Assembly: GCA_004431415.1 (NCBI GenBank)
Contig: QPMI01000089.1
Coordinates: 124,001 to 188,000, forward strand
Reading direction: 5' to 3'
Length of the DNA: 64,000 nt
Origin: Cyanophora paradoxa
Lineage: Eukaryota; Glaucocystophyceae; Cyanophorales; Cyanophoraceae
Below, one piece after another: positions 37,401 through 50,103 of the stretch (position 1 is its first letter; each line of letters starts with the position of its first letter). Both the position numbers and the translations under genes were made by a program. The notes beneath the pieces are model-generated. The model did not search any database and was not told the DNA's origin. It was given only the letters and a program-made list of their open reading frames with translations.

Positions 37401-40400
37401 AGAGCATCAGGGGGCGGGGCAGGCGGAAGGCAGAGAGCTGTGCAGGCTCGAGGGACGTAGAAGGGTGCGGCACCTTGATCCCGTTGTAGGCGAGATTTGT
37501 GATGATCTGTGAGGGGAGCGGGACGGTTCGGGCGGGGCGGGGCGGGGTCGAGGGCAGCGCGAAACGAAGCAGGAGGAGCAGCCCGGCACCTGCCTGCAGG
37601 CGGGGGCGTCAGGCGGGAGGTTTGGGCGGGGCGGGGCGGGGCGGGGCGGGGCGCGCTTGAGGCGGCAGGGGTCGCCGACGAGGCGAGGGCAGCGCTCGCC
37701 CTCCAGCGGGGGCGGGATGAACGACGCCAGCTCGACTCCCTGCAGCCCCGTGAGGCCCGCCAGGGGACGGGCGGGGCGGGCGGGCGGATTCAGGTTTCCC
37801 GTGACGCTAGGAGCAGAGCCCGCCGCCCTCGAGGCGTCCTTGGCAACCGGGCGGGCGTGGCGGGCGGCACGGGCGGGCTGGCGGGAGAATGCGGACCTTC
37901 GCGAAGGCAGTCGGGGCGACGATCTGGGGCGGCGGCGGCGCGGACTCGCCTCGGCGGGGTACAAGGTCAAGCTTAGGGGGTACAGTACCGTACCTCGACG
38001 AGCTCCTCGAGGGCGGGGCGGAGGTCGAAGGGGACGGCCTCCAGGTCGACCTTCCCCGCCTCGATCTTGTGCAGGTCCAGAAGGTCTGGGGGGGAGGAGG
38101 AGGCTCAGATGAGGCTCAGGTGAGGAGGGGAAGGTCTGGAGGAAGAAAGAAAGGAAGGGGAGCGAGGGGAGGGCGGTGAGGAGGGGAGAGAGAGCGGGGG
38201 GAGAGCGGGGGAAAGGCGAGTGTACGCGCCGTTCACGATGACGAGCATCTGCGCGGGGCGGGCGGGCGGTCGGAGGCCGGCGCGGGGGCGGGGCGGGCGT
38301 GGGGCGGGGCGGGGTGGCGGGGGCGGGCGTGGGGCGGGGCGGGGCGGGCGGGGGCGGGCGTGGGGCGGGGCGGGGTGGGCGGGGTGCGTGAGAGAGAACG
38401 GCAGATCTAGAGCGGCGCGGCCCGCTTGCAGATCCCGGCCAACCTTAGATAGCCGAACACTAAGGTCGGCCGCGTGGTGGGCGGGGCGGACGGACCTGCT
38501 CGGAGCAGTTGTGGATGGCGTGGCTGAGCTCGCGCTGCTCCTCGTCGAGCGAGGTCTCCCCCAGCAGCTCGCCCAGCCCCAGCACCCCGTTCTGAGCGGG
38601 GGTGAATCAGCTCCGTCGTCCCCTTCTTCTTCTTCGAAGTGGAGGGCGGGGTCCACCAGGGGCGTCCTCAGCTCGTGGACGGTGTAGGCCTGCGGCGCAA
38701 GTGGGGCAGGGCGGGGGCCGGGGTGAGTGCGGGGCAGGCGCAACGAGGAGGCGGGCGTTTCTCGAGCATCTAAAGGATCGAACGCATCGATACATATCGT
38801 GGGCGCCTCGGGCTATCTCTCGGGGCGGGCGCACCAGGAACCGGTTCTTTGTCTCGTTGGTGGCCTCCGCCTCGATGCGCCGCCGCTTCTCCGTCATGTC
38901 CTGCGCCAGATGAGGATGAAGGCGGAGCGGGGCGGGGAGGGCGGCTTTGGGGGGCGCGCCTGGCCGACGGCGACGGCGCCGACGACGGCGCCGCGGGCGT
39001 CGCGGCGGGGCGTGGCGGAGAGGAGCAGGCGGAGGTCGTTGCCGGCCTGCGGGGCGGGGCGCGAGGGAAAAGATGTCGGCGGGCTGAGGGTCCGAGCGAG
39101 CGAGCGAGGAGGGCGGCGGAGCCACCGGGAGGCTAGCGATAGGCGCCCCGGAGAGCGCGGGGCGCCGGGTCCGGCCGCTAACTATGGCCGCCGGAGAACT
39201 AGGCGTGCCCTACGCCTGGCAGCGGACCTGGGGTACGCGGAGGCAGAGCTCGGCGGGGGCGGCCCCTGCCGCCTCCTCGCGGCCGTGGAGCGCCCGCGCG
39301 AAGAGCGCGGCGGCGGCGGGGCGATCGTCGGGCGCCACCAGCTCCAACAGCTCCCGCCCCAGCATCCGGGCCTGGCCGACGAGGGTGAGACAAAGGGCGG
39401 GGGCCGAGCGTGCGCGCTCGCCTCGGGGATGCCGGTGAGGCGGGCGGCGGCCCAGTTCCAGCCGGCCACGCGCAGCTCCAGGTCCACCATGAAGATCGGC
39501 GCCCCCGCTGCGATCGGAGAAGGAAAGGGACGGGGTTCGGATGCCAGTGAGCTCGGCGGGCTCAGGTGAGAGGGCGCCGGCGGGCGGGAGCGCGCGCGCG
39601 GGCCGGCGGCAACTCTAGAAACCCAGAAGGAGAAGGTTGAAGCTTAAAAGACTGAAAGGCGCGGGCGGAGCTCGGCCGACCCGTCTCGAGGATGCGGCGC
39701 ATGTCCTCGGAGGTGACGCGCGCCCGCTCCTCGCTCGCCTTGAGCGCGCGCTCCATCGCCTGCGGTGAGGAGCGGGGGAGAGAGGGTGAGAGGCGGGGCG
39801 AGGCGGGAGGCGGGAGGGAGGGAGGGAGGGAGGGGAGGGAGGGAGGCGCCCGGCGGGTAAGAGAAAGAGAGAGGGGGCGGCGCCGCTCGGCTCTAGAGAG
39901 GCTCCATGGTAGACAGAGCTCCTGGGGGAGGGAGGGAGGGAGGGAAGAGGAGGAGGGGGGGGGGGGGGCGAGGCGGGAGGGAGGGAGGGGGGAGGGGGGG
40001 GGTACCTTGCGCTCGCTGATGTCTCGGACGACGAGGACGAGCTGCCGGCCGGGGCGCCCGGCGGGTGAGGGAGAGAGGGCGGCGCCGCTCAGCTCTAGAG
40101 AAAGAGGGCGGCGGCGCTCGGCTCTAGAGAGGCTCTAGAGAGACATGTACAGAGGTCCCGGTAGATTTCCGACGCGGGGCGCGCACCAGAAAGTCGCCGC
40201 CATACTGCATGCGCCCTACGGAGATCTCGACGGGGAAGCGGCGCGCGGCGCCGCCGGTGCGCACCTGCGCGCGCGCCGGTGAGCGAGTGAGAGGGAGAGA
40301 GCAGCGTCTCGACCGCAGCTAAGCGCCGCGCCGCAGTGCGGCGCGCACGGAGCCCTCGCGGGGTAGCGCCTCAGACTCGAGGACGGAGAGGCCGCAGCGC

Positions 40401-43400
40401 CCCGCCGCCGCCGCCGCGAGGAACGCAGCCATAGACGCCTCGTGCTGCGGAGCAAAGATCTTAGATAGAAAGAATGTTGCGGCATTTCATTTATACATTG
40501 CACACTTTGATTTTGATTCTAATAGTTTAATACAAGAGCGCGTCTCAGCGTCAAGGTCTTAGCCTCTCACGCCGGGCCGGGCCGGGCCGGGCCAGGCCGG
40601 GCCGGGCCGGGCCGGGCCGGGCGGACCTCAGGGGCGAAGTACTCGAGGACGGAAGCGTAACCCGGCTCGCCCGGGGCCGGGGCGCCCTCCGGGGCGTGGC
40701 CGGAGGCGGAGAGGCGGCCCGGGCCCGGCCGGAACATCTCCCGCGCGCTCTCGTTCATGTGCGCCACCGAACCGTCCGGCCGCACCACGAGCAGCGCGTC
40801 CGAGATCCCGCCCATGATCTGAGATCCGGGATCAGATCAGATCAGATCAGATCAGGTCGACTTCAGATCTGATCTAAGGACCTGGATGGCGTGCTTCATC
40901 TTGGCGAAGGCCTCGCCCACCTACCCGTACCCCGGCCCGGCCCGGCCCGCCGTCAGCCATCCGCTTGGGCCGTCCGTCGGGTCCAGAGCGCCGGCGTTCA
41001 CCTGGTCCAGCTCTCTTATGGAGGACGTCGGCCGCGGGGCGCCCTCTTCCTCCGCCGCCGCCGCCACGGAGCGCGCCGGGGCCGGCGGCGGCGGCGGCGG
41101 CGGCGGCGGGGCGAGGCCTAGGGACGGGGCGGAGGGGCGCCGAACGGAGGGCGGCAGGTCCGAAGAGGTGGCGAGGAGGACGGCGGGGGACGGATCCGGG
41201 ACGGGGTACGCGTGCGGGTGGCCCGGGGGCGCGGGCTGGAGGTTGTGCGGGGCGAACGCGGGGGCGGCCGAGGGCGGCGGGGGAGCAAGGGTCGACCCGC
41301 GGTGGCTGAGATGAGGGCCCGCCCCGCCGATCAAGAGGGCGGGGGCGCCGCCCGGCGGCCCCGGGCCCGGCGGATCGCCCGCCGGCGCCGAGGCGTGGCG
41401 CGAGCGCGGGATCCACCTGCGGGCGGGCGAATCGAAGCCTAAGGAAGCGACGCGGAAGGAGAAGGAGGAGCGGGAGCACGGCTTGGGGGGCGGCCCGTGC
41501 GAGTCGGAGAGGTCGAAGAAGGAGAGGCGATCGAGCTCCTGCCGGAACCGCCGCATCGCCCGCCACACCTGAGAGAGGGATCAGGGAGAGAGAAAGAAAG
41601 TAGGAGAAGGAGGCCCCGGCGCCCGCTGCGAGGAGGAGGCCCGGGCGCCCCGCTGTAGTTGGCTGGAGATCCCTAGATGTCTCGTGTTCAAGAAGACGGG
41701 GCCGGGGATGTATCGTGTTCTAGGACATCTAGACGTCTCGTGCCTCGTGTTCTAGATGTGCGGGCCGGGGAGGGAACCTCGAAAACGACGAAGGCGCCGA
41801 GGAGGAGGGCCAGCCCGCAGGAGACGCTCGAGACGATCGCGTTCGCCAGCGTCAGCTGCCGCACGTTCCCCGTGATGTCTGCGCCCGCGAACCCGCAGCC
41901 TCAGACTGAGCCCCGAGCTCGCGCGGCCTGCGCGGGCGCGCCTGTCTCGAGCGCCGCGACGGCGACGAGTAGGCTGAGGGAGGACGTGTCGTTCGGGCGG
42001 CCCAGGACCTTGACCCAGCGCCCCACGAAGGACTCTTGTCCCACGTCGAAGCTCAGGTCCTGCGGGGGCCAAGATCCCGTCTGTCTTAGGGCGAGGGGCG
42101 CGCGCGCGTATAAACGCACGTGCTGCTCGTGCTCGTGGTCGCCCGCGTCCGGGTCCTCGTGGAGCTCGTGGACGTCGCCGGGCAGCGCGAGGAGCATGGC
42201 CCGCAGCTCCGGGTCCGCCAGCTCGCCCGTCGGCACGAACTCGTTCGTCGTGCCCTGGCCCGGCAACAGCGGGCCCGGCCGCATCAGGATCTCCGGGTTC
42301 TGAGCGGTTCGCAGTCAGCTGAGCCGGCTGAGACGAGACGAGATGCGATGAGATGAGCCGCGAACCCGCCAGCCGATGGCGCGGCGGGCCCCCGTGTTGT
42401 CGTCCGCCACGATTGCCGCGAAGCCTGCGCGCCGCCCTCAGAAAGGGCCAGAGCCGGGGCCGGAGCGGGCACGGCGGGCGGGCGGGCGGACCGTTCTCGG
42501 CGACCCGCACTGAGGCGAGGTACGCTGAAATTCCAAAGGACTGGAACCCGATCGTGAGCTGCGTCCGCGTGAGGCGAGGGCGAGGGCGACGGCAGCGGAC
42601 GGGCGATGCAAAGCGAGGGCTCGGCCGGAGCACCACTGCTTTGAGGTTCTCGCTGGTGTTGGTGCCGGGAGGTCGCTCGGCCGGCTGCAGGATCGAGCCC
42701 AGGATGCCCGGCGGGGGAAGGCCCCCGCCCGCGTACAGTGGCGTCGCATAGAGGAACTGAGCGCGCGGCGGCTTAAGCTTCTGAGAGCGGAACTTGGGAC
42801 TTGGGTTAGACGGGGCGAACGCACGCCGCTGCGGCCGAAGACGAAGGGGATGGCCGGCGTCCACGTGGGCGCTCCGTTGGCCACGGCGCCTGTGTAGTAC
42901 GAGCGCGTCGTCACGTCGAACGAGTCGTTGCGGACGGTTTCGTAGACGGTCAGCTCCCCAGTCGTCCTGTCCACGAACGAAGTGAAGCGATCCAGCACCT
43001 GCGCGTACGCGCGACGGATTCAGGGGCGTGGCGTATCGTACCGGCGACGCGCGGAGCGCACCCGCGAGCCCGCGGCGGCCGACGCCGTCGAGTTGATGCG
43101 GTACTCCACGACGCTGGCGGCGGGTCAGCTGCGGGCGCGGGCGCGGGCGCGGGCGCGCTAGCGCTGGAGGGCGACCTGATGGGGAAGAGGGCCCGGGGGT
43201 GCTTTTCTATGAATTCCGGCGCCTCCCGCTTAATTAAGAGGTTCTCGTGGTTCGGTAGCCCCAGGCCGTAATACTGCCCGCGGCAATCCACGTCGGTCAG
43301 CTGGGCGCGCCCGCGTGCGCTGGATCAAATTTTGAGCTTCGCACCTCGAACGCCTCGTAGCCGCGGATGAGCAGCTCTGAGAGGAAGATCGTCGATATCT

Positions 43401-44171
43401 CGGGGAAGTTGGCCGAGGTGATCGCCGCTTGGTCGCCGTCGCCCGTGTTGCGGAGGACGCGAGGAATGACCCTGATTGCGAAGGTGGGAAGGGGCGGCCA
43501 TAGGACCGGACTGACCGATGCGGAGGACTCGCTCGCTGTATGCGGACGCGTACGCACCGCGCTGCAGCGCGCTCCGTCGTGTTGACGAGCGTCCCAACGC
43601 GCTCCTGCAGGCGGTGGCCGATCTGGTCGAGGAAGTAGGAGCTAAGGCGATCCGCGCTTCTCTCCGCGTAGTGCGCGCTCACAATCGTGATGATCTGTGC
43701 GCAGGGAGGTTCAGCCGACACGGCACTGCGAGAAGCGATCGATTCGATTCGAATCGAGGGCCGGGGCGAGCGACACGACAAGGCAGGGCGAAGCGCTCTT
43801 CAAGAACCAGTGAAGAGCCTAGAGCCTTCAAAAGCCTGCAGAACGCCCTGCAGCACCCAGGCGCACCACAGTCGAAGCAATCAGAAGGAAGAGGAAAACT
43901 GAGAGCGACAGGGTTGAGATGCCAGGGGATTAAACGCGGAAACTGGCGTAAGGCGGAAGCGCAGCGCAGGGCGCTCAGCGCCCGCGCGCCGATCCGCCAG
44001 CGCGCTTAGAAAGGTCGCAAGGGGACGCGCACCCGGAAAGATGACGGATACCTGGCGTATGCGCGATGCAGCGCGTTCAGGAGCGTTGCGCACGCAGGGG
44101 AGCGCGCAGGCGACGCGCACCAGGCCAACTCGTACTTTCTTCCACCCCAGGCGCTGAAAAAACGCCGGCAT
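34472..44171 (-). CDS. Hybrid sensor histidine kinase (Cache-like, two PAS, HisKA, HATPase, receiver)
   Basis: A long, intron-rich minus-strand gene. From the N-terminus: a probable first membrane helix near 43,860 (FLFLLIAST), an extracellular Cache-like sensor spread over ~10 exons (43.7-41.9 kb; RSYYTGAVANGAPTWTPAIP near 42.9 kb, FLYATPLYAGGGLPPPGILG near 42.7 kb), a second membrane helix near 41.8 kb (SCGLALLLGAFVVFEV), a proline-rich linker, PAS 1 (40.8-40.0 kb, ending LVLVVRDISERK), PAS 2 (39.5-38.9 kb), the HisKA box VHELRTPL with the phospho-accepting His at 38675-38677, and the HATPase with N-box TNLAYNGIK, DTGLGI (37.25 kb) and GGTGMGLPISKRLVELMGG. A C-terminal receiver has VVDDVDLK (35.68 kb), phospho-accepting Asp at 35243-35245 (VIFMDME), MPVLDGTGATREIRRLA and ALTANAMEASLRRCLEAGMN; the stop is at 34472-34474. 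A degenerate receiver-like segment may lie near 36.6 kb. The ligand is unknown. The start (ATG 44171) and first exons are uncertain. Confidence 0.75.
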
Positions 44172-44332
44172 TCTAAAAGCAAAGCCAGCAAGCGAGATTC
44201 GCGCTCGTGCAGGCCTCGCCAGGCACGAGAGAACGTCGACGCCTTTTGCGACCGTACCCCACCGGTTCGGACTTGCCGGCTGGAGCGCCCAACAAAGCCC
44301 TCAGCAAGCCCTCCGCGCGCGCCAAAAGCAGC
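44172..44332. promoter_or_regulatory. Divergent promoter region of the histidine kinase and TMEM18 genes
   Basis: About 160 bp between probable start codons on opposite strands. No TATA-like element is obvious. This compact spacing is repeated at the other divergent pairs in this region. Confidence 0.35.
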
Positions 44333-45006
44333 ATGCCGTCTCTGCCGCCACCCAAGACACCCGCCGTGGGCGGCGTCCTAGAGGATTTGATCGAGTCGTT
44401 CTCCAAGGTCGTCGAGGACGCGCGGCAGGTCACGCCGCTGCAGGCGCTCAAGGGCTTCTTGCACGCTGTCGACTGGTCCGAGCCCTGGATCATAGCGCTC
44501 GTCGCCTTCCACACATTCGTATTCTTGTTTGTGATCATCACGCGGCACCGCTCGACTGTCCAGATCGTCACGTTCCTCGTAATCAGTGCGCTCTCCCACC
44601 GCCGCGCGCCGCCTGCGCTCACGCGCGCCGCAGTGCTCCTCGTGTACTTGTCACAGGCCATCAACGCGGTGTGCGCGGCGCACTGGGCGCGGTTCGCGAC
44701 GCAGCCGTACTTCGATCCGAACGGCATCTTCATCTCCGCGGTCTTCTCGGGCCCCCTCCTCCTAACCTCGATCGTCCAGCTGGTCTGTCGCACACCCCGC
44801 GCCCCGCGCCCGGCGCCCACGCACGCCAGCTGACGCGCGCCGCGCCGCAGCTGATGTGCATATACCAGTCGGGCTCGCTCCTTATCAAGGTCAAGAAGGC
44901 GGAGCTGAAGGCGCAGGCAAGGAGATACAAGGCGGCGGAGGCGGCCGGCGCGGGCGGCGGGGCCGGCGACGCAGCGCCGGCGCCCGAGGGCAAGAAGGAG
45001 CAGTAG
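44333..45006 (+). CDS. TMEM18: TMEM18-like nuclear-envelope membrane protein
   Basis: Three exons (44333-44585, 44634-44782, 44850-45006) with introns of only 48 and 67 bp. The start MPSLPPPKTPAVGG was chosen at the first ATG. Family hallmarks are HAVDWSEPWIIALVAFHTF (first membrane helix), AHWARFATQPYFDPNGIFIS and VFSGPLLLTSIVQLLMCIYQ, then a basic helical tail (KVKKAELKAQARRYKAAEAA) ending GKKEQ. TMEM18 proteins have several membrane helices and sit in the inner nuclear envelope in animals, where they are linked to chromatin and body-weight traits; the function in protists is unknown. It is divergent from the histidine kinase and convergent with the next gene. Confidence 0.85.
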
Positions 45007-45282
45007 CAGAATGCATAAAGAAGGGCAAGAAGGGCAAGAAGGGCCTATAGCTGAGCACTGCGGGCAGTCTGCGGCACATGCACTGCAGCTGCGGCACGTC
45101 GTAATGAACCTTAGTGATCTAGATCTGGCAGGCCCGGGCCCGGGGCCGAGTGAGTTCACGACCACAGCTGCAGGCTCGCGCTTTCGACGTCGTGCATCGA
45201 TGCAGGTCGATGCAGCGTTACAACAACCTCTCGGGTTTCGATATTATAAGTTACGAACGCTACAAAAAGGGGTCCCCGGCGC

Positions 45283-48200
45283 CTATAAGAGGGCGAGGTC
45301 CGCCGCGGCCTCCGCCCCGCGCGCCTCCGCCGCCGCCGCCGCCTCCGCCCCGTACCCCTCTTCGGCGCCCTCCAGGAAGTCCTCGTCCTCGGCGGCGGCC
45401 CCCTGCGCACGCGGCTCCGGCGTGAGAAGACTGCTCAGGGGAAGGGAAGGGGGGTAGGCGCGCCTCCTCGCTGGCCGCCTCGCTGCCCTCCTGCTCCTCG
45501 TCGGCCAAGCTTGCCGGGCCCGACGGCTCGGGCTCGGGCACGGGCTCGGACGACGCAGGGCCCGCCCCCTCCTCCTCCTCCTCCTCCTCATCGGCGGCGC
45601 TCGCCGGGCCGGAGGAGCCGACGGAGCCGCGGAGGAGCTCGCCCGGGGGCGGGAGGTTCGCCAGGGCGGCCTGGATCGCCTCCTGCTGCTCCAGGGTACG
45701 GCACTCGGAGTCGCCGTCCGGCTGCAGGCGGAACTTGTCCAGGATGTCCAGCACCTGTGCCCAGGCAGGTCAGGAAGACTCCGAACGGGCCTCGAGGATT
45801 TGGAAGAAGCTGTTAAAATGGTTTAAGGAGTGGAGCCTAGGCAGTTTAGGAGGTCTCTTTTTCTTACAGTGTGATCTAAAGGAATTTAATTCGGAACGGA
45901 ACGAGCGAGGAAGAAAGACTCGGACGGGGCGGGGCGCGCGGGGTACGTGTACACGGACCTTCTTGAACTCGGTCTCGCCCTCGATGACGCCGATGGGGCG
46001 CCGCGCGGCGTGCTTGCAGCCACTCGTGCACTTCGTCCTGTACCCCCACCCCCGGCCGCTAAGAAAAAGAGAAGGGGGGGGGGGGAAGACGGGCGGCGGA
46101 CCCCGTGACGCCGTCCTTGACGTAGTCGTCCTCCTCGGGCGCCTCAGTCTGCGGGGGGGTACCGTGGGCGACGGCTGCGAACTAGACCCGCTGCGCCCGA
46201 AAAAGCACAAACACACTTGGCGCCACTCGGCAAAGCTGGCCGGCTCGGCGCAGTCGAACTCGCCCGCCTGCGCCAGCTCGCCCTTGCCCTCGGCCCCGAG
46301 CCGCCACTCGCCGGCCGACCCGCCGTCCCGCTCCTCCCGCACGTGCGTCGTGACGACGCCGCGCTCGGCCCCCGGGCGGACGTAGTACCCCGCCAGGCGC
46401 GTGTCCTCGTGCTCCTCGTACGCGGCCTGGCCCCGCCCGACGCCCTCCTGCGTGTAGGGGCGCTTCCCCGCCTGCTCCACCGGCCGCGTCCTGCAGAGAG
46501 AAGAAGAAGAAGAGCGTTAGAGCAAGATAGAAAGCTTATACTTAGATGGAAACCTTTTTGAGGAAGAGAGCAGGAAGAGAGCTTTAGAGGAAGGACGAGG
46601 AGCTATCCCGCGCGGCGGGGCGGGGCGGGGCGGGGCCGGGGCGAGCGGACCAGGCGCGGGGCCCGGTCTCCTGGTACTCCATGATGAAGCGGTGCTCGGA
46701 GGCGGCGAGCTCGCAGTCGGCCCGCAGCGGCTCGGAGGCCTTGACCTCGAACTCGGCGCGGGGCTCCGGGCGCAGGCCCTTCTCCTCGAGCAGCCGCCGG
46801 AACTCCTCGTCCAGCTCCGCCTCCTCCTGCGCGCGCCGCCGCAGCTTCAGCACTCTATCTTCTAGCTTCTCCCTAACTTTTTATATAACGTTTCCCTCTC
46901 TTCCAGGGCGCACCGTTCGGGGCCCCGGGACGTGGAGCCTGACGGCGGCGGGGGCCTCCAGCGGGTCGCCCTTCTGCCACGTGACCTTCACGCCCGACAC
47001 CTCCTGCCGCCCGCCCGCGAGATGTTTGTTTGAGCCCCTTCCAGCGAGGCTCGGCCGAGCTCGGAAGAAGCCCGCTCGCACCGTCTCGCCGCACTTCGGG
47101 AGCTCGCCGTAGACCTTGGGCCCGGTGGGGACGGGCTCCCCGACGGGTACCGCCTCGCCGGCCGGCTCGGGGGTACCCGCCACGCGGAAGACGACGTTTC
47201 CCAGGTCCTCCCAGTCGATGCGCGGCTCCGCGGGCGTCGGCTCCTCTGCGGGGGCGAAAGAGGCTCAGCCGAGCGAGGCCGGGGGGGGGGGGGGGGGGGG
47301 CTGCTCAGGTGAGCCGACCTTTCAGGAGGTCGACGTACTGGCCGTACTCGATCTGCGGCGGAGATAAGTACGAGGGGGGTACACGGTGGGGGGGGGGGGG
47401 CGAGCCTCGAGGGGTACGACGCGCTGCGAGGCGTGGAGGACGCCCTCCTCGGTGACGTCACGCGCGAACTCGTCGCTGCCGCGCTCCGCCCCGCCCCGCT
47501 TGCACTCGGCCTCGCCCTTTCGCTCCCCCGCCACCTCGTAGTGGCCCGTCCTGGGTACAAGGGCGAGGATGAGGAGGAGGAGGAAGGGAGGGGGGGGGAA
47601 AGAGAGAGGGGCAGGGCACCCTTCGGTGATGCGGCCGCAGCCGCCGGTCACCTCGATCTGGCCGACCTCTGCGGCGGGCTCGCCGGTTAGCGGCCGGCCG
47701 AGCGGTCGGGCCAGACCAAGCAAAGCGCGCGCGCACCGGTGAAGGGCGTGGTGTACTCGGTCTTCTGCACGAGGGCGCCGAGGCCCTCCTCCGAGCAGTT
47801 CTCGCGGGTCCCCTCCGGCGCCGCCCGCTCCTCCTCCTTCTCCTCGGGCTCCTCGAAGCGCACGCGCCCGCCGCAGCTGTTGTCGCAGCCGCAGCCGCCG
47901 CATCCGCAGCCGCAGCCACCATCCTCGTCGCCGCCTTTGTCGTGCTTGTCGTCGTGCTTGTCGTCGTCGTTGCCCTTCCCCTTGTCGTGGTCATCGGGCG
48001 AGTCCTCCTTGTCGTCGTCGTCGTCGCGCTTCTTCTTCTCGCCGCAGCCGCAGCCGCAGCCGCCGCAGCCGCCGCAACCGCAGGAGCCGCCGCCCGAGCC
48101 CCAGTCGTCTCCCAACAGCGTGTCCAGGTAGTCCTGCAGGAGGGCAAGGAGTCAGCTGGGCTCAGCTGGGAGCGGGCTCGGCTAAGCTGAGACGGCTCCG

Positions 48201-50103
48201 CCCCGCCCGACTCCGCCCGGGCCCGCCCAGGCCCGCCCCGCCCGGGCCCGGGCCCGACCCGACCCGCCCTGCCCCGCCCGGGCCCAACCCGCCCCGCCCC
48301 GCCGCACCGTCTCGAACTCCGGCTCTCTGCTGCGGCTGCTGCTGGCCGGGCCGCCCCGCTCCTCGGCCTCGGCCTCGCCCTCGCCCGGGGGCCCGCCCAG
48401 CTCCGACGCGATCTCAGCCTCCAGCGCTCGCGTCTGCGGAGGACGATCAAAAATGGCGGGGGCGGGGCGGGGTACAGGGCGCACGGCCTCCTCGAGCCCC
48501 TCGACGTCGGCCTTCTCGGCCTTGTCGACGCGCCCGTCGGCCTTGGCCCGGTCCTTCACCGCCTCCAGCTCCGCTTCCAGCTCCTCGCGCCAGTCCTGCG
48601 GCGCCCGAGTCTCAGGGCGTTTCGTAGCGCAGGGGACCGGGCGGGATCGGCTTGGCGGGGGCGAGGGCTTCGATCGATCGACCGCACCTCCAGCTTCTCG
48701 ATGTACGTGCCGCGGTCGGACGACGCGGGCTCCTCCCCCTCCCCCTCCTCCTCCTCCTCCTCCTCCTCCGGCCACGTCTCGGGCAGATCGATTCCGCGGG
48801 ACGCCGGCCCGTCGGGCTCCTCCTCCGCCTCTGCCGGCGGTGCCTCCTCCTCGGCCGGCGGCAGCTTGCTCACAAGCGACTCCTCCTCCTCTTGTTCCTC
48901 TGCGGGGGGTTCCTCTGCCGGCGGTTCTTCTGCTGGCGGCTCCCCGATCTCTATCGCGATCTCGCGCGCTTCGCTGGGGGTCTCTTCGGTCGGCGGCTCC
49001 TCCGCCGGCGGCTGCTCCTCCGCCGGCGGCTGCTCTGCCGGCGGTTCTTCCGCCGGCGGCTGCTCCGCCGGAGGCTCCTCCGTCGGCGGCGGGGTCACCG
49101 GCTCCTCTGCCGGCGGCTCCGCGCTCTCTGCCACGTCAAACGAGAGCTCCAGATCGCGCGGCTCGCTCGAAGGCGGCTCCTCTGCCGGCGGCGGCAGCTG
49201 CTCCTCTGCCGGCGGCGGCTGCTCAGCCGGCGGCTCTTCGGCCGGCGGCGGCGGCTGCTCCTCTGCCGGCGGCGGCTGCTCAGAAGGCGGCTGCTCCTCG
49301 GCCGGCGCCGGCGGCTGCTCCTCTGCCGGCGGCGGCTGCTCAGAAGGCGGCTGCTCCTCGGCCGGCGGCGGCGGCGGCTCCTCCGCCGGCGGCTGCTCCG
49401 CCGGGGGCGCCTCGGCCTCCGTCGTGGTCACGTGGAGGACCTTCTCCTCCAGGGCGGCCACCTGCCGCTCCAGCGCCTCAAGCGGCGACTCCGCCGGCGC
49501 CGGCTCCTCCTCCTCCTCCTCCTCCTTAGTTGGCTCCTCTGTGGCTGGCTCGGCCGACTCGGTCACCTCGCCCTCGCCCTCGCCCTCGCCCTCACCCTCA
49601 CCCTCCTCCTGCTGGGACCCGATGCCCAGGTTCTCGACCAGCTCCTCGGCCGCCGCGTCCACGTTGGCCTTCTCCTGCTCCAACCGCGCTATCTCGGCGG
49701 AGAGCTTGTCCCTCGCCTGCGGCGGCGGCGGCCGGGGGGTCGCTCGCTCGCTCGAGGCCCTCAGGGACCCGAGGCGGGGCCGGCGCACCTCCTGGTCGGT
49801 AGTCTGCTCGAGCTGGGCCTTCCGTCCATTGATCTGCACGCGCGTGGTTGGCGCGTGGGCGGAGGGGGCAGGGCACGGGAGGCCCAGGCTGGGAGAAGGG
49901 GACCTGGGACTGTAGGTCGCCCTCCTCTGTGTCGAGCGCGCTGAGGACCTCCTTGATCAGGTCCTGCGTGTTGGGGCTCTGCGTGCCGGGGGCGGCGGTG
50001 AGGCGCGCGGGCAGGCGAGGGGAGGGGCCATATGGGCCCGCCGGGGAGCGCCCACCGTCGGCTCCTCTGTCGTGCCGCCCTGCAAGGACGGCATCAGGCA
50101 CAT
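45283..50103 (-). CDS. Large acidic Pro/Glu-rich protein with Cys-Gly clusters, function unknown
   Basis: A multi-exon minus-strand gene whose probable start is ATG 50103 (MCLMPSLQGGTTEEPT) and stop at 45283. After a short N-terminal helical region (DLIKEVLSALDTEEGDLQSQ; KLSAEIARLEQEKANVDAAA, ~49.7 kb) it has a long disordered tract of PPAEE/PPAEQ repeats (48.9-49.4 kb). An unusual segment at 47.85-48.1 kb follows: GCGGCGGCGCGCGEKKK, a run of Asp/Lys/His (DDDKHDDKHDKGGDED), then GCGCGCGGCGCDNSCGG. The rest (47.7-45.7 kb) contains beta-like modules such as YYVRPGAERGVVTTHVREE and HYEVAGERKGEAECKRGG, and an acidic tail. The composition would suit metal or calcium binding or an extracellular or cytoskeletal scaffold, but no family is recognised. 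Exon limits are approximate. Confidence 0.5.

Noticed and set aside
38220-39570. Long plus-strand frames opposite the histidine kinase
   Set aside because: In this very GC-rich DNA stop codons are rare, so long antisense frames are expected; they are Arg/Gly/Ala-rich and match no family, whereas the minus strand gives PAS and HisKA motifs.
48652-49944. 430-residue Arg/Leu-rich plus-strand ORF
   Set aside because: It is the antisense of the PPAEE repeat tract; the repeat structure and splice-consistent frame support the minus strand.
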